Of a stretch of 64,000 nucleotides of DNA, positions 30,757 to 38,735 are shown piece after piece (the first letter of the stretch is position 1; each line of letters opens with the position of its first letter). The stretch comes from Bin87 sp965203855 (GTDB lineage: Bacteria > Chloroflexota > Dehalococcoidia > Lucifugimonadales > UBA3495), in the NCBI GenBank assembly GCA_965203855.1, contig CBDBDN010000007.1, forward strand, positions 1-64,000. Direction: 5' to 3'. The notes beneath the pieces were generated by a model. That model saw only the letters and a program-made list of their open reading frames with translations. It ran no database searches and had not been told where the DNA came from. Position numbers and translations under genes: made by a program.

Positions 30757-32622
30757 ATGTATGTCATCGGCACTGCCGGCCATGTTGACCACGGCAAATC
30801 GACCCTGGTCAAGGCCCTTACCGACATTGACCCCGACCGCCTCCCGGAGGAAAAGGAACGGGAGATGACCGTTGACCTGGGCTTTGCCTGGATGACCCTG
30901 CCCAGCGGCCGCGAAGTCAGCATCGTGGACGTGCCGGGCCACGAACGGTTCATCAAAAATATGCTGGCCGGCGTCGGCGCTATCGACCTGGCCCTGCTCA
31001 TCGTGGCCGCCGATGAAAGCGTAATGCCCCAAACCCGGGAGCATCTGGCAATCCTGGATCTGCTCCGCATCCGGCGCGGACTGGTCGTCGTTACCAAATC
31101 CGACCTGGTGGACGACGAATTGGTAGAGCTGGTCAAGGCCGAAGTTGAGGACGCCCTGGCCGGCACCGCATTCCGCGACAGCCCGATGCGGGCCGTGTCC
31201 GCCTACACCGGCGCCGGCCTGGACGAACTGAAAGCGGCCATTGACGGCATCCTGGACGATACCGCCGCGCGGCGGGATTTGGGGCGGCCTCGCCTGCCCA
31301 TCGATCGCAGTTTTACCGTCAGCGGCTTTGGCACCGTCGTTACCGGAACTCTAATCGACGGCTCCGTTGCCGTCGGCCAGCAGGTAGAGCTGGCGCCGTC
31401 CGGCGTACGCGCCCGCATCCGGGGCCTGCAATCGCACAAATCCCGCCTGGACGCCAGCGCGCCCGGCGTGCGCCTGGCCCTAAACCTCTCCGGCGTCTCC
31501 CGGGATGATGTGATGCGCGGCGAAGTGCTGACCAACCCCGGCTGGCTGCGTCCGACGCGCCGTTTTGACGCCCATCTGCGTATGGTCAAGGGCGCGCCCC
31601 ACGCCCTCAAGCACAACGAGGGCGTAACCTTTCATCTGTTCACCAGCGAAACTACCGGCCGGGTGCGGCTGCTGGACGCCGACCGCCTGCCGCCCGGCAG
31701 TGAAGGCTGGGTGCAAGTGCTGCTGGACGACCCGGTGCCGATGGTCAAGGGCGATTTTTTCGTCCTGCGTTCCTCAGAGGACACGCTGGGCGGCGGCCAG
31801 GTTGCCGACCCCAACCCGCGCCGCCGCCACCGCCGCTTCGCCCCCGATGTCCTGGAACGCCTCACTACCCTGGACGCCGGCGCCGACGAGGACATTATTC
31901 TTACCCTGGCCGACCAGCTGGGGCCGTGCGACTTGCGTACCCTCTCGCAGCGTTCCAATTTGTCCGAAACCGAAGTTGCCGACCGCCTGGCCGAACTAAC
32001 CGCGCAAGGGGAAGTAATCGCCCTGGGCGAAATCGGAGCGCAGTCGGATGCCGTAGTTTATTCCCGGCGGGGCTGGGACATTGTACGGAATCAGGCGCAA
32101 GTTGCCTTGCAGACCTACCATAACCAGTATCCGCTGCGCCGGGGGGCGCCGCCCCAGGAACTGCGGAGCCGTCTCAATTTGCCGCAGGCCGTGTATGTTC
32201 GGGTAGCCGCCCGCCTGGCCGCTGAGGACATCGCCGTTGATGATGGCGGACTGCTGCGCGCGCCCGACCACCAGGTTGCGCTAACGGCCGCGCAAGAAGC
32301 CGCCGTCGCCGACTATCTGGCCGCCTTGTCTGCCGAACCCTGGTCGCCGCCCACCGACCGGCATCCGGAGCAGGAGCTGCTCGGCTATCTGCAAAACCGT
32401 GGCGATGTGGTACGCGTCAACGATACGGTAGTGTTCGCAGCGGCGGCTTATGATGATTTGGCAGCGCGTCTCGTGCGGCATCTGGAAGCCAACGGCAGCG
32501 TTACCGTCGCCGACGCCCGCGATCTTTTCAACGCCAGCCGCAAATATGTCCTGCCCCTGCTGGAATACCTGGACCAGCAGCGCATCACCCGGCGCGTCGG
32601 CGACGCGCGGGTGCTGCGGTAG
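30757..32622 (+). CDS. selB: Selenocysteine-specific elongation factor SelB
   Basis: 621 residues. GTPase domain with AGHVDHGKST at 7-16, switch II VDVPGHERFIKNMLAGVGAI and guanine motif TKSDLVDDE. The switch I region PEEKEREMTVDLGFAW is the SelB form. Domains II-III follow, then a winged-helix C-terminal region (about 370-621; LTTLDAGADEDIILTLADQL, VLPLLEYLDQQRITRRVGDA) that binds the SECIS element in mRNA. It delivers Sec-tRNA to in-frame UGA codons, so the organism should encode selenoproteins; selA, selD and tRNA-Sec are not in this window. The last 13 codons and the downstream spacer are duplicated at 32935-33000. Confidence 0.95.
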   Translation: MYVIGTAGHVDHGKSTLVKALTDIDPDRLPEEKEREMTVDLGFAWMTLPSGREVSIVDVPGHERFIKNMLAGVGAIDLALLIVAADESVMPQTREHLAILDLLRIRRGLVVVTKSDLVDDELVELVKAEVEDALAGTAFRDSPMRAVSAYTGAGLDELKAAIDGILDDTAARRDLGRPRLPIDRSFTVSGFGTVVTGTLIDGSVAVGQQVELAPSGVRARIRGLQSHKSRLDASAPGVRLALNLSGVSRDDVMRGEVLTNPGWLRPTRRFDAHLRMVKGAPHALKHNEGVTFHLFTSETTGRVRLLDADRLPPGSEGWVQVLLDDPVPMVKGDFFVLRSSEDTLGGGQVADPNPRRRHRRFAPDVLERLTTLDAGADEDIILTLADQLGPCDLRTLSQRSNLSETEVADRLAELTAQGEVIALGEIGAQSDAVVYSRRGWDIVRNQAQVALQTYHNQYPLRRGAPPQELRSRLNLPQAVYVRVAARLAAEDIAVDDGGLLRAPDHQVALTAAQEAAVADYLAALSAEPWSPPTDRHPEQELLGYLQNRGDVVRVNDTVVFAAAAYDDLAARLVRHLEANGSVTVADARDLFNASRKYVLPLLEYLDQQRITRRVGDARVLR

Positions 32623-32682
32623 GCTATGCTATCCTAGTCTTGTACCGGTGCGGCACAGCAGAGCGCAATGGAGCAAAATGAT

Positions 32683-32976
32683 ATGTCCACGCCAAACAAA
32701 ATGTCCTATGCGGAACAGAAACGGCGGGGAGAGGCAATTTACGACGCCCAAATTCGCCATCGCATCGTCCCGGCAGACTCCGATAAATTCATGCTGATCG
32801 ACGTCCTCTCTGGCGATTACGAAATCGACGACCGCGCCGCCCGCGCCATCATCCGACTGCGTGAACGCCGCCCGGATGCGGTGATGCACGAGATACGCAA
32901 CCACCGCACTTATGTCGGACGGTTACGCAGCCCGCGCATCACCCGCCGCGTGGGCTATGCGCGGGTGCTACGGTAG
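32683..32976 (+). CDS. Small protein, tandem paralogue A (tail derived from the selB 3' end)
   Basis: 97 residues. MSTPNKMSYAEQKRRGEAIY opens a helix, followed by PADSDKFMLIDVLSGDYEID and a basic RLRERRPDAVMHEIRNHRTY. It shares nearly all of its first 65 residues with paralogue C. The C-terminus SPRITRRVGYARVLR matches the last residues of SelB (QRITRRVGDARVLR), and the following 50 bp also match the selB downstream spacer, so this copy arose by a recombination that captured the selB tail. The ATG at 32683 has GGAG nine bases upstream; an ATG at 32668 overlaps that site. Confidence 0.75.
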   Translation: MSTPNKMSYAEQKRRGEAIYDAQIRHRIVPADSDKFMLIDVLSGDYEIDDRAARAIIRLRERRPDAVMHEIRNHRTYVGRLRSPRITRRVGYARVLR

Positions 32977-33035
32977 GCTGTGCTATCCTATTTTGTACCA
33001 GCGTGCTATGCGTGCGCCGCAATGGAGGTTAGGTT

Positions 33036-33323
33036 ATGACTACGCCGGCCAAGATGGCCTACGCGGAACGAAAACAGCGGGCCGAGGCAATCTACGATGC
33101 CCACATCCGCCAGCAAATCTCCCCGGAGGATGAGAGCAAATTCGTAAAGATCGACGTCTTTTCCGGGGACTACGAACTGGACGAAAACTCGATAACCGCC
33201 GGGCGCCGGTTGCGCGCCCGCCGCCCGGATGCCGTTATCCACACGATGCAAAATCACCACTCCCGGGTCATCAAAGCACGCAGCCCGCGCAGCATCGTCC
33301 GCAATACGAAAGCGACGCAGTGA
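33036..33323 (+). CDS. Small protein, tandem paralogue B
   Basis: 95 residues: MTTPAKMAYAERKQRAEAIY, EDESKFVKIDVFSGDYELDE, RLRARRPDAVIHTMQNHHSR and a basic tail SPRSIVRNTKATQ. GGAGG lies seven bases upstream. It is the most diverged of the three copies at the N-terminus but shares the C-terminal half with copy C. The family is not named by me. Short proteins with a 'KFVxIDVxSGDYELDE ... RRPDA' core occur next to retropepsin-like proteases in cyanobacterial and Chloroflexota genomes (from memory, not searched). Confidence 0.75.
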   Translation: MTTPAKMAYAERKQRAEAIYDAHIRQQISPEDESKFVKIDVFSGDYELDENSITAGRRLRARRPDAVIHTMQNHHSRVIKARSPRSIVRNTKATQ

Positions 33324-33373
33324 TGCGCCGCCATGTCGTCAACGAAATTGGCAATACTCCGGAGCAAAATGAT

Positions 33374-33661
33374 ATGTCCACGCCAAACAAGATGCCCTAC
33401 GCGGAACAGAAACGGCGGGGAGAGGCAATTTACGACGCCCAAATTCGCCATCGCATCGCCCCGGCAGACTCCGACAAATTCGTGCTGATCGACGTCCTCT
33501 CCGGCGACTATGAAATCGACGGCCGTTCCGCCCCGGCTAGAATTCGGCTGCGCGCCCGCCGCCCGGATGCGGTTATCCACACGATGCAAAACCACCACTC
33601 CCGGGTCATCAAAGTACGCAGCCCGCGCATCGTCGCCCGCAATACCAAGGCGGCCCGGTGA
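33374..33661 (+). CDS. Small protein, tandem paralogue C, translationally coupled to a protease
   Basis: 95 residues: MSTPNKMPYAEQKRRGEAIY, PADSDKFVLIDVLSGDYEID, RLRARRPDAVIHTMQNHHSR, tail SPRIVARNTKAAR. Its TGA stop overlaps the ATG of the retropepsin-like gene (TGATG), so the two products are made together, which argues for a functional pair. GGAG is nine bases upstream. I regard C (or B) as the ancestral partner and A as a recent derivative. Confidence 0.8.
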   Translation: MSTPNKMPYAEQKRRGEAIYDAQIRHRIAPADSDKFVLIDVLSGDYEIDGRSAPARIRLRARRPDAVIHTMQNHHSRVIKVRSPRIVARNTKAAR

Positions 33662-34053
33662 TGCACTATGGTACAGTCGTAGATGGCGACGCAATTGAAG
33701 CCTGGATTACCCTCACGGTGGTAAGAGACAGCAATACAACTATGGATGTCGCGTTTTTGATTGACACCGGCTTTGGTGGAGAGTTGGCATTGCCCCATAG
33801 CATCATAAGCCAGTTAAACTTGCAACCGTCAACTCGCGACGACATGGCAATCACGCTGGCCGACGGTTCCGCAGGAACCGCCGACGTGTACACCGCTTAC
33901 ATCATCTGGCACGGCCTGCTGCGGCCAGTTGACTTGCTTAATCTGGAATGTGAGCCGCTCATCGGCATGGAACTGCTGCGCGGCTGCAATATCAGCATTG
34001 ATGCTGCGCCCGGCGGCATAGTAACTATTGCCGAACTGCCGGCGGCATCCTAA
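33661..34053 (+). CDS. Clan AA (retropepsin-like) aspartic protease
   Basis: 130 residues. Catalytic D35-T36-G37 in VAFLIDTGFGGELALP, a flap-like segment TLADGSAGTADVYTAYIIWH, and the hydrophobic-hydrophobic-Gly motif in PLIGMELLRGCN. One DTG per chain means a homodimeric protease, as in retroviral proteases. There is no signal peptide, so it is cytoplasmic. Starts at ATG 33661 overlapping the stop of small paralogue C; a GTG one codon earlier is also possible. Substrate unknown; the coupled small protein is an obvious candidate for regulator or substrate (inference). Confidence 0.82.
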   Translation: MHYGTVVDGDAIEAWITLTVVRDSNTTMDVAFLIDTGFGGELALPHSIISQLNLQPSTRDDMAITLADGSAGTADVYTAYIIWHGLLRPVDLLNLECEPLIGMELLRGCNISIDAAPGGIVTIAELPAAS

Positions 34054-34116
34054 CCGGACTAACTGTACCGGACTGACCGGCGCCGGCGCAGCATATCGGA
34101 TTGGATTGGCGGCGTT

Positions 34117-35343
34117 ATGGCCCTGGATTTTGGCGAAACGATACGGCAGTTGCATTCGGCAGTGGGCGGCGTGGCCGTCGCGGCCCGCACCCGCCGCCAG
34201 CGTTTTGCCGATACCCTGGACCGGGCTATGGCCGTCACCCCGGCAGAAGCCGCCGCGCGCACCGCCGCGGCCGGCCGCCGCCCTTTCATCATCTCCCGCA
34301 CCGGCCCCGAGGGCTTGCTGGACAGTATCCCCCCGCCCGCTGCGCCGGACGACTGGACGGCAGTGTCAGTGGATGGTTCGCATATTGATGTTGACCGGCA
34401 TTTGCCCCTGCATTGCTACCTGATTAATCTGGGCGGCTGCGTCATCACTTACGGCGTCAATCACGGCTGCGCGGTGTTCAGCGAACCGGAAATTGCCGCC
34501 GGCGATGCCGATTTGTACCTGCGCGCGGCGGATGACGCCCACGCTGAAATCGCCATATCCGGCCCGCTGCTGGGCGCACTGCGGACGGTGCGCGAAGTGG
34601 AACGCCTGGCCGACGCCGTGGACGGCCTGCCGCCGGATCGTCCGGTGCTTGCTCTGCTGGACGGCACGCTGGCGTTCTGGGATTTGCAGCGCGGCAATTA
34701 TCCCCGCTATGTCAGCGATTATCTGATTGGAGAACGGCTGCATAATGCGCTGGCACGCCTGCGGAACGCGTCGCGCGCCGGCCGGCCGGTTGCCGTCGCC
34801 GCCTATACCTCCCGCCCGCAGACTGCCGAAGTAGCGGGCGCCGTCCGCAGCGTCCTCTGTGGCAGCGACGCCGCAGAGTGTACCCGCCGTTGCAGCGCGC
34901 GCCGCTCCGACCTGATGCAATGCGATGCCGCCGCCGGCTTTGACGACCGCGAGCTCTTTGACGCCGTGCTGCAATCAGGACATCGCTCCCCGCTGTATCA
35001 GTCGGGGCGGCTGGAATCCCGCTTTGCGGTAGGGTTGGCCGTGGGCGCCGAATGGAGCCATTTCTATTACATCAACAGCGGCGCGGAAACGGCGCGCGTG
35101 GAAGTGCCGGAGTGGGTTGCCGCCAACCCCGAACTGCTGGCATTGGGGCATAGTATGCTGGCCCGGCAGTGCGCCTTGGGCTTGGGCTACCCGGTGGCCA
35201 TTTCCGAAGCCCACGAACAGGCCGTAGTCGGCGGCCGCGACCGGGATGAGTTTCGCAAGCTCACGCTGTCGTTGTTGCAACGCCATGGCCTGCCCGCGCC
35301 CGAATCCGCCAAAACGGTATCCAAGCGGCTCCCTTGGGTATAA
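34117..35343 (+). CDS. nurA: NurA-domain 5'-3' nuclease
   Basis: 408 residues. The NurA fold shows as DDWTAVSVDGSHID with catalytic-type Asp at residue 86, VLALLDGTLAFWDLQ with Asp at 182, and a C-terminal PVAISEAHEQAVVGGRDRDE. NurA works with the HerA helicase in end resection and defence-related DNA processing in archaea and some bacteria (known). herA is not adjacent on either side within the window. 63 bp after the protease gene on the same strand, but with a weak ribosome-binding site. Followed by a repeat array. Confidence 0.82.
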   Translation: MALDFGETIRQLHSAVGGVAVAARTRRQRFADTLDRAMAVTPAEAAARTAAAGRRPFIISRTGPEGLLDSIPPPAAPDDWTAVSVDGSHIDVDRHLPLHCYLINLGGCVITYGVNHGCAVFSEPEIAAGDADLYLRAADDAHAEIAISGPLLGALRTVREVERLADAVDGLPPDRPVLALLDGTLAFWDLQRGNYPRYVSDYLIGERLHNALARLRNASRAGRPVAVAAYTSRPQTAEVAGAVRSVLCGSDAAECTRRCSARRSDLMQCDAAAGFDDRELFDAVLQSGHRSPLYQSGRLESRFAVGLAVGAEWSHFYYINSGAETARVEVPEWVAANPELLALGHSMLARQCALGLGYPVAISEAHEQAVVGGRDRDEFRKLTLSLLQRHGLPAPESAKTVSKRLPWV

Positions 35344-35379
35344 TATGATGCGGCGTCGGTCATCTCTGATAATTGGGCA

Positions 35380-35522
35380 ACAGCCGTCATTCCGCGGGCT
35401 AACAGCCGTCATTCCGCGGGATAGTAACCGTCATTCCGTAGGATAGCAGCCGTCATTCCGCGGGCTAACAGCCGTCATTCCGTAGGATAGTAACCGTCAT
35501 TCCGGCGAAAGCCGGAATCCAG
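35380..35522. repeat. Array of six 21-24 bp monomers ending in a palindromic left arm
   Basis: cagccgtcattccgcgggcta / taaccgtcattccgtaggata monomers repeat six times, alternating two sub-types, and end at 35495-35520 in cgtcattccggcgaaagccg and gaatcc. Located between nurA and the cinA-type gene. Confidence 0.85.
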
Positions 35523-35614
35523 GCGCGCCTAATTGGAAATGCCGGCGGGGTGCGAACAAGCTTTGAACATTCGGGGCCGACGCTGACATTGCAGATTTCC
35601 AGGAGGCAATTACG

Positions 35615-36100
35615 ATGGGCGAACTGAACGATTTGGCGGCGTCCGTAGCCGCTTTGCTCAAAGAACGCGGGGATACCCTGGCCGTTTCCGAATCATCCTG
35701 CGGCGGGCTGATTTCGGCGGCGCTGGTGTCCATTCCCGGCGCGTCCGATTACTATGTCGGCGGCTCCGTAGTGTACACCCGCACCGCACAGCAAGGGCTG
35801 CTCCAAGTGCCGGATTCGGCAATGGCCGGCCAGCGCGCCAGCACCGAATACTACGCTCTGCTCAACGCCCGCGCCTCGCGGGAACGGCTCGGCACAACTT
35901 GGGCGTTGGCCGAAACCGGCGCCAGCGGCCCTACCGGCAACCGCTACGGCGACAACTACGGCCACGCCTGCTTTGGTGTCGCCGGCCCCGTGGAACGGTC
36001 GCAGACGCTGGAAACCGGCAGCCCCGACCGGGAGGGCAATATGTGGATATTCGCCCGCACCGCCCTGGCCCTGCTAGAGGACGCCATCCGTTCCGCTTAA
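35615..36100 (+). CDS. CinA C-terminal domain protein (nicotinamide-nucleotide amidase family)
   Basis: 161 residues, single-domain form. DTLAVSESSCGGLISAALVS contains the catalytic-Ser region (usually AESCTGG), then VVYTRTAQQGLLQVP, WALAETGASGPTGNRYGDNY and GNMWIFARTALALLEDAI. The family deamidates NMN to NaMN in NAD salvage. The change from SCTGG to SSCGG and the extended GNRYGDNYG loop may mean a shifted substrate. AGGAGG precedes the ATG. Confidence 0.85.
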   Translation: MGELNDLAASVAALLKERGDTLAVSESSCGGLISAALVSIPGASDYYVGGSVVYTRTAQQGLLQVPDSAMAGQRASTEYYALLNARASRERLGTTWALAETGASGPTGNRYGDNYGHACFGVAGPVERSQTLETGSPDREGNMWIFARTALALLEDAIRSA

Positions 36101-36163
36101 CCCGTATGCTCGGGCCGCATACTTTGGCCCGACTGCGTGATTTGCGATTTGCACGATTCGCGA

Positions 36164-37486
36164 TTACGGAACGGGTCGGGCCAGGTAATCCGCCAGATCC
36201 TGCGGGCCGGTGAACTGCGCCGCCGTCCGCAGGAACGCCGCCAACGACGGGCTGATGCGCCGTAGCTCCGCAACCTGCTGTCCAATGCGGTTGACGCCGG
36301 CCGCGCCCGTGGTGGCATAAGCCCCGTGAAAAGCAAAATAAGCCTGGTTGAGCCGGCGAATGTAGTAGCCGTTAGCCACAAATTCCCGGCGCCGCGCCTC
36401 CATATACTCCTCGGCGGCGGCGATGCTGCCGGCGGCCAGCAGCTCGTCAACGCGCTCCCGGGTAACGCGCATTTCGGCCTGAAAGTCAAACCGTTCCGGT
36501 TCGGCAGCGCGTTCCCCCGTATCCAGTTGGCCGGCGTCGGGGGTATTGACCGATTCGGGGGCATTATCGGATGCGGATGCCGGAGCTTCCGGCGGGCGCT
36601 CGCCGGGCAGTCTTTGCTTTGCCAGTAATCCAATTTCCCGGCCGGCGATGTCCGCCACCGTTTCGTTGAGGGCGGTTAGCTCGCCGCCCGCAAAGTAGCG
36701 CCGTCCCAGCGGACGAAACCACAGCCAATGATGCACCCATTCATGGGCGATGATTTCCAGCGCAAAATCAACCCCGGCGTCGGGAACCGTGATTGACGGA
36801 TAAAATGCGATGCCCCCGGTGTTGACCACCAGCGCCGACAATGCCGCATCGTTTTCTACCCGGCTTTCAATCTGCGCGCGCGCCGCGGCGGTCAATCCGG
36901 TTTGCAGTATTATTGAATCCTGGCGCAGGATGCGGTCGCGCGGCGATATAACCAGCACCGTGGGCGAGCCGGCCAGCACGGTGTCCACCGGCGGGAATAT
37001 GCCGGCCGCCGTGCCGAAACCCAGCGACCGCAGCGCCTCCGCTACCGCCTTCTCCAGGGCCTTTTCAACGCCGGCCCGCCGCCGGAACTGTGCCGCCCGC
37101 AGCTGCGACTGTTCCTGATGCAGGCCGGCAATCTCGCCCTTGATTGCGCCGGCGCCCGTACTTTGCGCCTCCAGGGCGATGATCCGCCGCGCAATTTCCC
37201 GTTCCCGTTGTACGCCGGCAAAATACTGCCCGATTTCATCCGGCATCGCCGACGCTGGCCGCAGCCATTTGTCCGGCAAGTTTCGCAGCTCCCACCCCAC
37301 GATGCTGAACCGATACGGGGCTGCTGCCCGGTCAATGTCGCTGGGCCGGTAGTCGCCGGGTCCAAGTAGTATGATGACGGCCAGCATCGTCATTACCGCC
37401 GCCCGCCGGCATCGCCGCCATGCTTGCCGGCGCCGTCCGCCCGCCCGCCCTTTTACTTTCTTGACACCGGCGTTGCCCCGTAACAT
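36164..37486 (-). CDS. Membrane-anchored zinc metallopeptidase-like protein
   Basis: 440 residues. A basic N-terminus precedes one membrane helix (AVMTMLAVIILLGPGDY). A coiled-coil-like region (about 85-150) follows. The zinc motif HEWVHH is in ALEIIAHEWVHHWLWFRPLG near residue 248, and a downstream LTALNETVADIAGREIG supplies a likely third ligand Glu, the gluzincin arrangement. Then comes an Ala/Pro/Glu-rich linker and a helical C-terminal domain. Extracytoplasmic orientation expected. I do not recognise a named family; similar proteins of unknown role exist in Chloroflexota (from memory). Confidence 0.7.
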   Translation of the reverse strand: MLRGNAGVKKVKGRAGGRRRQAWRRCRRAAVMTMLAVIILLGPGDYRPSDIDRAAAPYRFSIVGWELRNLPDKWLRPASAMPDEIGQYFAGVQREREIARRIIALEAQSTGAGAIKGEIAGLHQEQSQLRAAQFRRRAGVEKALEKAVAEALRSLGFGTAAGIFPPVDTVLAGSPTVLVISPRDRILRQDSIILQTGLTAAARAQIESRVENDAALSALVVNTGGIAFYPSITVPDAGVDFALEIIAHEWVHHWLWFRPLGRRYFAGGELTALNETVADIAGREIGLLAKQRLPGERPPEAPASASDNAPESVNTPDAGQLDTGERAAEPERFDFQAEMRVTRERVDELLAAGSIAAAEEYMEARRREFVANGYYIRRLNQAYFAFHGAYATTGAAGVNRIGQQVAELRRISPSLAAFLRTAAQFTGPQDLADYLARPVP

Positions 37487-37585
37487 AATCTACCCGTCTT
37501 AAATCCGGCCCGCTCCGCGCCCGACGGCGGGCGGCGTTCCCCAAATGAAACCCCTACCAGTATAGCGACCGCAGGAGGCGTTCCG

Positions 37586-38032
37586 TTGGCCAGCAGTCAA
37601 TTTACTCTCACCGATGTCATGCGGGAACAGGCCATCGGCGTGGTCAGCCCGCCCGTGTCTATGGACATTGAAAAGGGGCACATCGCCCGCTTTGCCGAGG
37701 CCATCGCCGACGACAACCCGGCCTATACCGACGGCGCTCCGGAGACCGGCGGCATCGTAGCGCCGCCCACTTTCCTGCGCGCCATGCGCGGCATTCGCCC
37801 CGAACTCCCTTTTGACGCCCCCTTTACCCGCGTCCTGGACGGCGGCAGCGACTGGGAATACTTTGACTATGTGCGCCCCGGCGATGTCATTACGGCCACC
37901 GGACGCATTGAGGACATCCGGGAGCGCAACGGCAGCATCGGCCAGATGCTGATTTCCACCATCAAAATCACCTACCGCAACCAGCACGACGGCATCGTTG
38001 CCACCCAAACCAGCACGTCGATACGGTACTAG
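37586..38032 (+). CDS. MaoC-like dehydratase, N-terminal-type (FAS1-like) subunit
   Basis: 148 residues. Starts with TTG at 37586 with AGGAGG five bases upstream; no ATG fits. MDIEKGHIARFAEAIADDNP, then GIVAPPTFLRAMRGIRPELP and VLDGGSDWEYFDYVRPGDVI is the non-catalytic-type half of two-domain enoyl-CoA hydratases. It pairs with the MaoC gene at 38225 and corresponds to the N-terminal half of the fused protein at 56084-57154. Role: hydration of an (R)-type enoyl-CoA or dehydration of the hydroxyacyl-CoA. Confidence 0.83.
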   Translation: MASSQFTLTDVMREQAIGVVSPPVSMDIEKGHIARFAEAIADDNPAYTDGAPETGGIVAPPTFLRAMRGIRPELPFDAPFTRVLDGGSDWEYFDYVRPGDVITATGRIEDIRERNGSIGQMLISTIKITYRNQHDGIVATQTSTSIRY

Positions 38033-38039
38033 GGCGCAT

Positions 38040-38180
38040 GGTCATATTCATCGTCATTCCGAATTCTTGCGTCATTCCAATTCTTTTGCCATTCCAAGTT
38101 TTGCGTCATTCCGGCGTAAGCCGGAATCTATGCCTGCCGGTTGCATCATCGTAATGGCGGCTCGCGCCGGAATGACGAAA
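38040..38180. repeat. Monomer array plus complete palindromic element between the two MaoC genes
   Basis: Three short cgtcattcc/tgccattcc monomers (38050-38103), then cgtcattccggcgtaagccg at 38104 and the inverted right arm gcgccggaatgacg ending at 38177. The element lies inside a presumed two-subunit enzyme operon, and an ORF reading through it (from 38141) is an artefact. Confidence 0.85.
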
Positions 38181-38224
38181 GAATCGGAATGCCGGACCAG
38201 CAAAGCGTTTGCCAGGGGGTAACT

Positions 38225-38659
38225 ATGGCAGAACAAATCTATTTTGAGGATGTATCCGAAGGGATGGAACTGCCCGTTGAAGTGCGGGAACCCACTACCC
38301 GCCAGCTGGTGCAGTACGCCGGCGCCTCCGGCGATTTCTACGAAATCCATTACGACAAGGATTTTGCCGAAAGCACCGGCTTGGACGGCGTCATCATTCA
38401 CGGCGCGCTGAAAAATGCCATGCTGGGCGCCTATGTAACCGGCTGGGCCGGCCCGGCCGCTACTCTGCGCCGCCTGACTTGCCAGTATCGCGGCATGGAC
38501 TACCCCGGCGAACCCATCACCGCCAAAGGCCGTGTTTCCCGCGTCTATCAGGAAGGCGCTCAAAACCTGGTGGACTGCACCATCTGGCTGGAAAATCCGC
38601 GCGGCCAGCAAACTACTCCCGGCACCGCCACGGTAGCCCTGCCCCGCCGCACCGCCTGA
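38225..38659 (+). CDS. MaoC-like (R)-specific enoyl-CoA hydratase, catalytic-type subunit
   Basis: 144 residues from ATG 38225 (MAEQIYFEDVSEGMELPVEV). The hydratase-2 pattern is visible: YAGASGDFYEIHYDKDFAES, in which the Asp and His of 'D.N.IH' are D and H of GDFYEIHYD, then GVIIHGALKNAMLGAYVTGW. Corresponds to the C-terminal half of the fused protein at 56084-57154. It functions with the subunit at 37586 and precedes two MFE-2-like dehydrogenases, so a hydration/dehydrogenation pair is implied. Confidence 0.87.
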   Translation: MAEQIYFEDVSEGMELPVEVREPTTRQLVQYAGASGDFYEIHYDKDFAESTGLDGVIIHGALKNAMLGAYVTGWAGPAATLRRLTCQYRGMDYPGEPITAKGRVSRVYQEGAQNLVDCTIWLENPRGQQTTPGTATVALPRRTA

Positions 38660-38735
38660 TTACACTACGGCAGCCCGGATACGATTACCCGGACTGCCAT
38701 TGCCCGGACTGATACCAAACAAGGACCGAACCATT

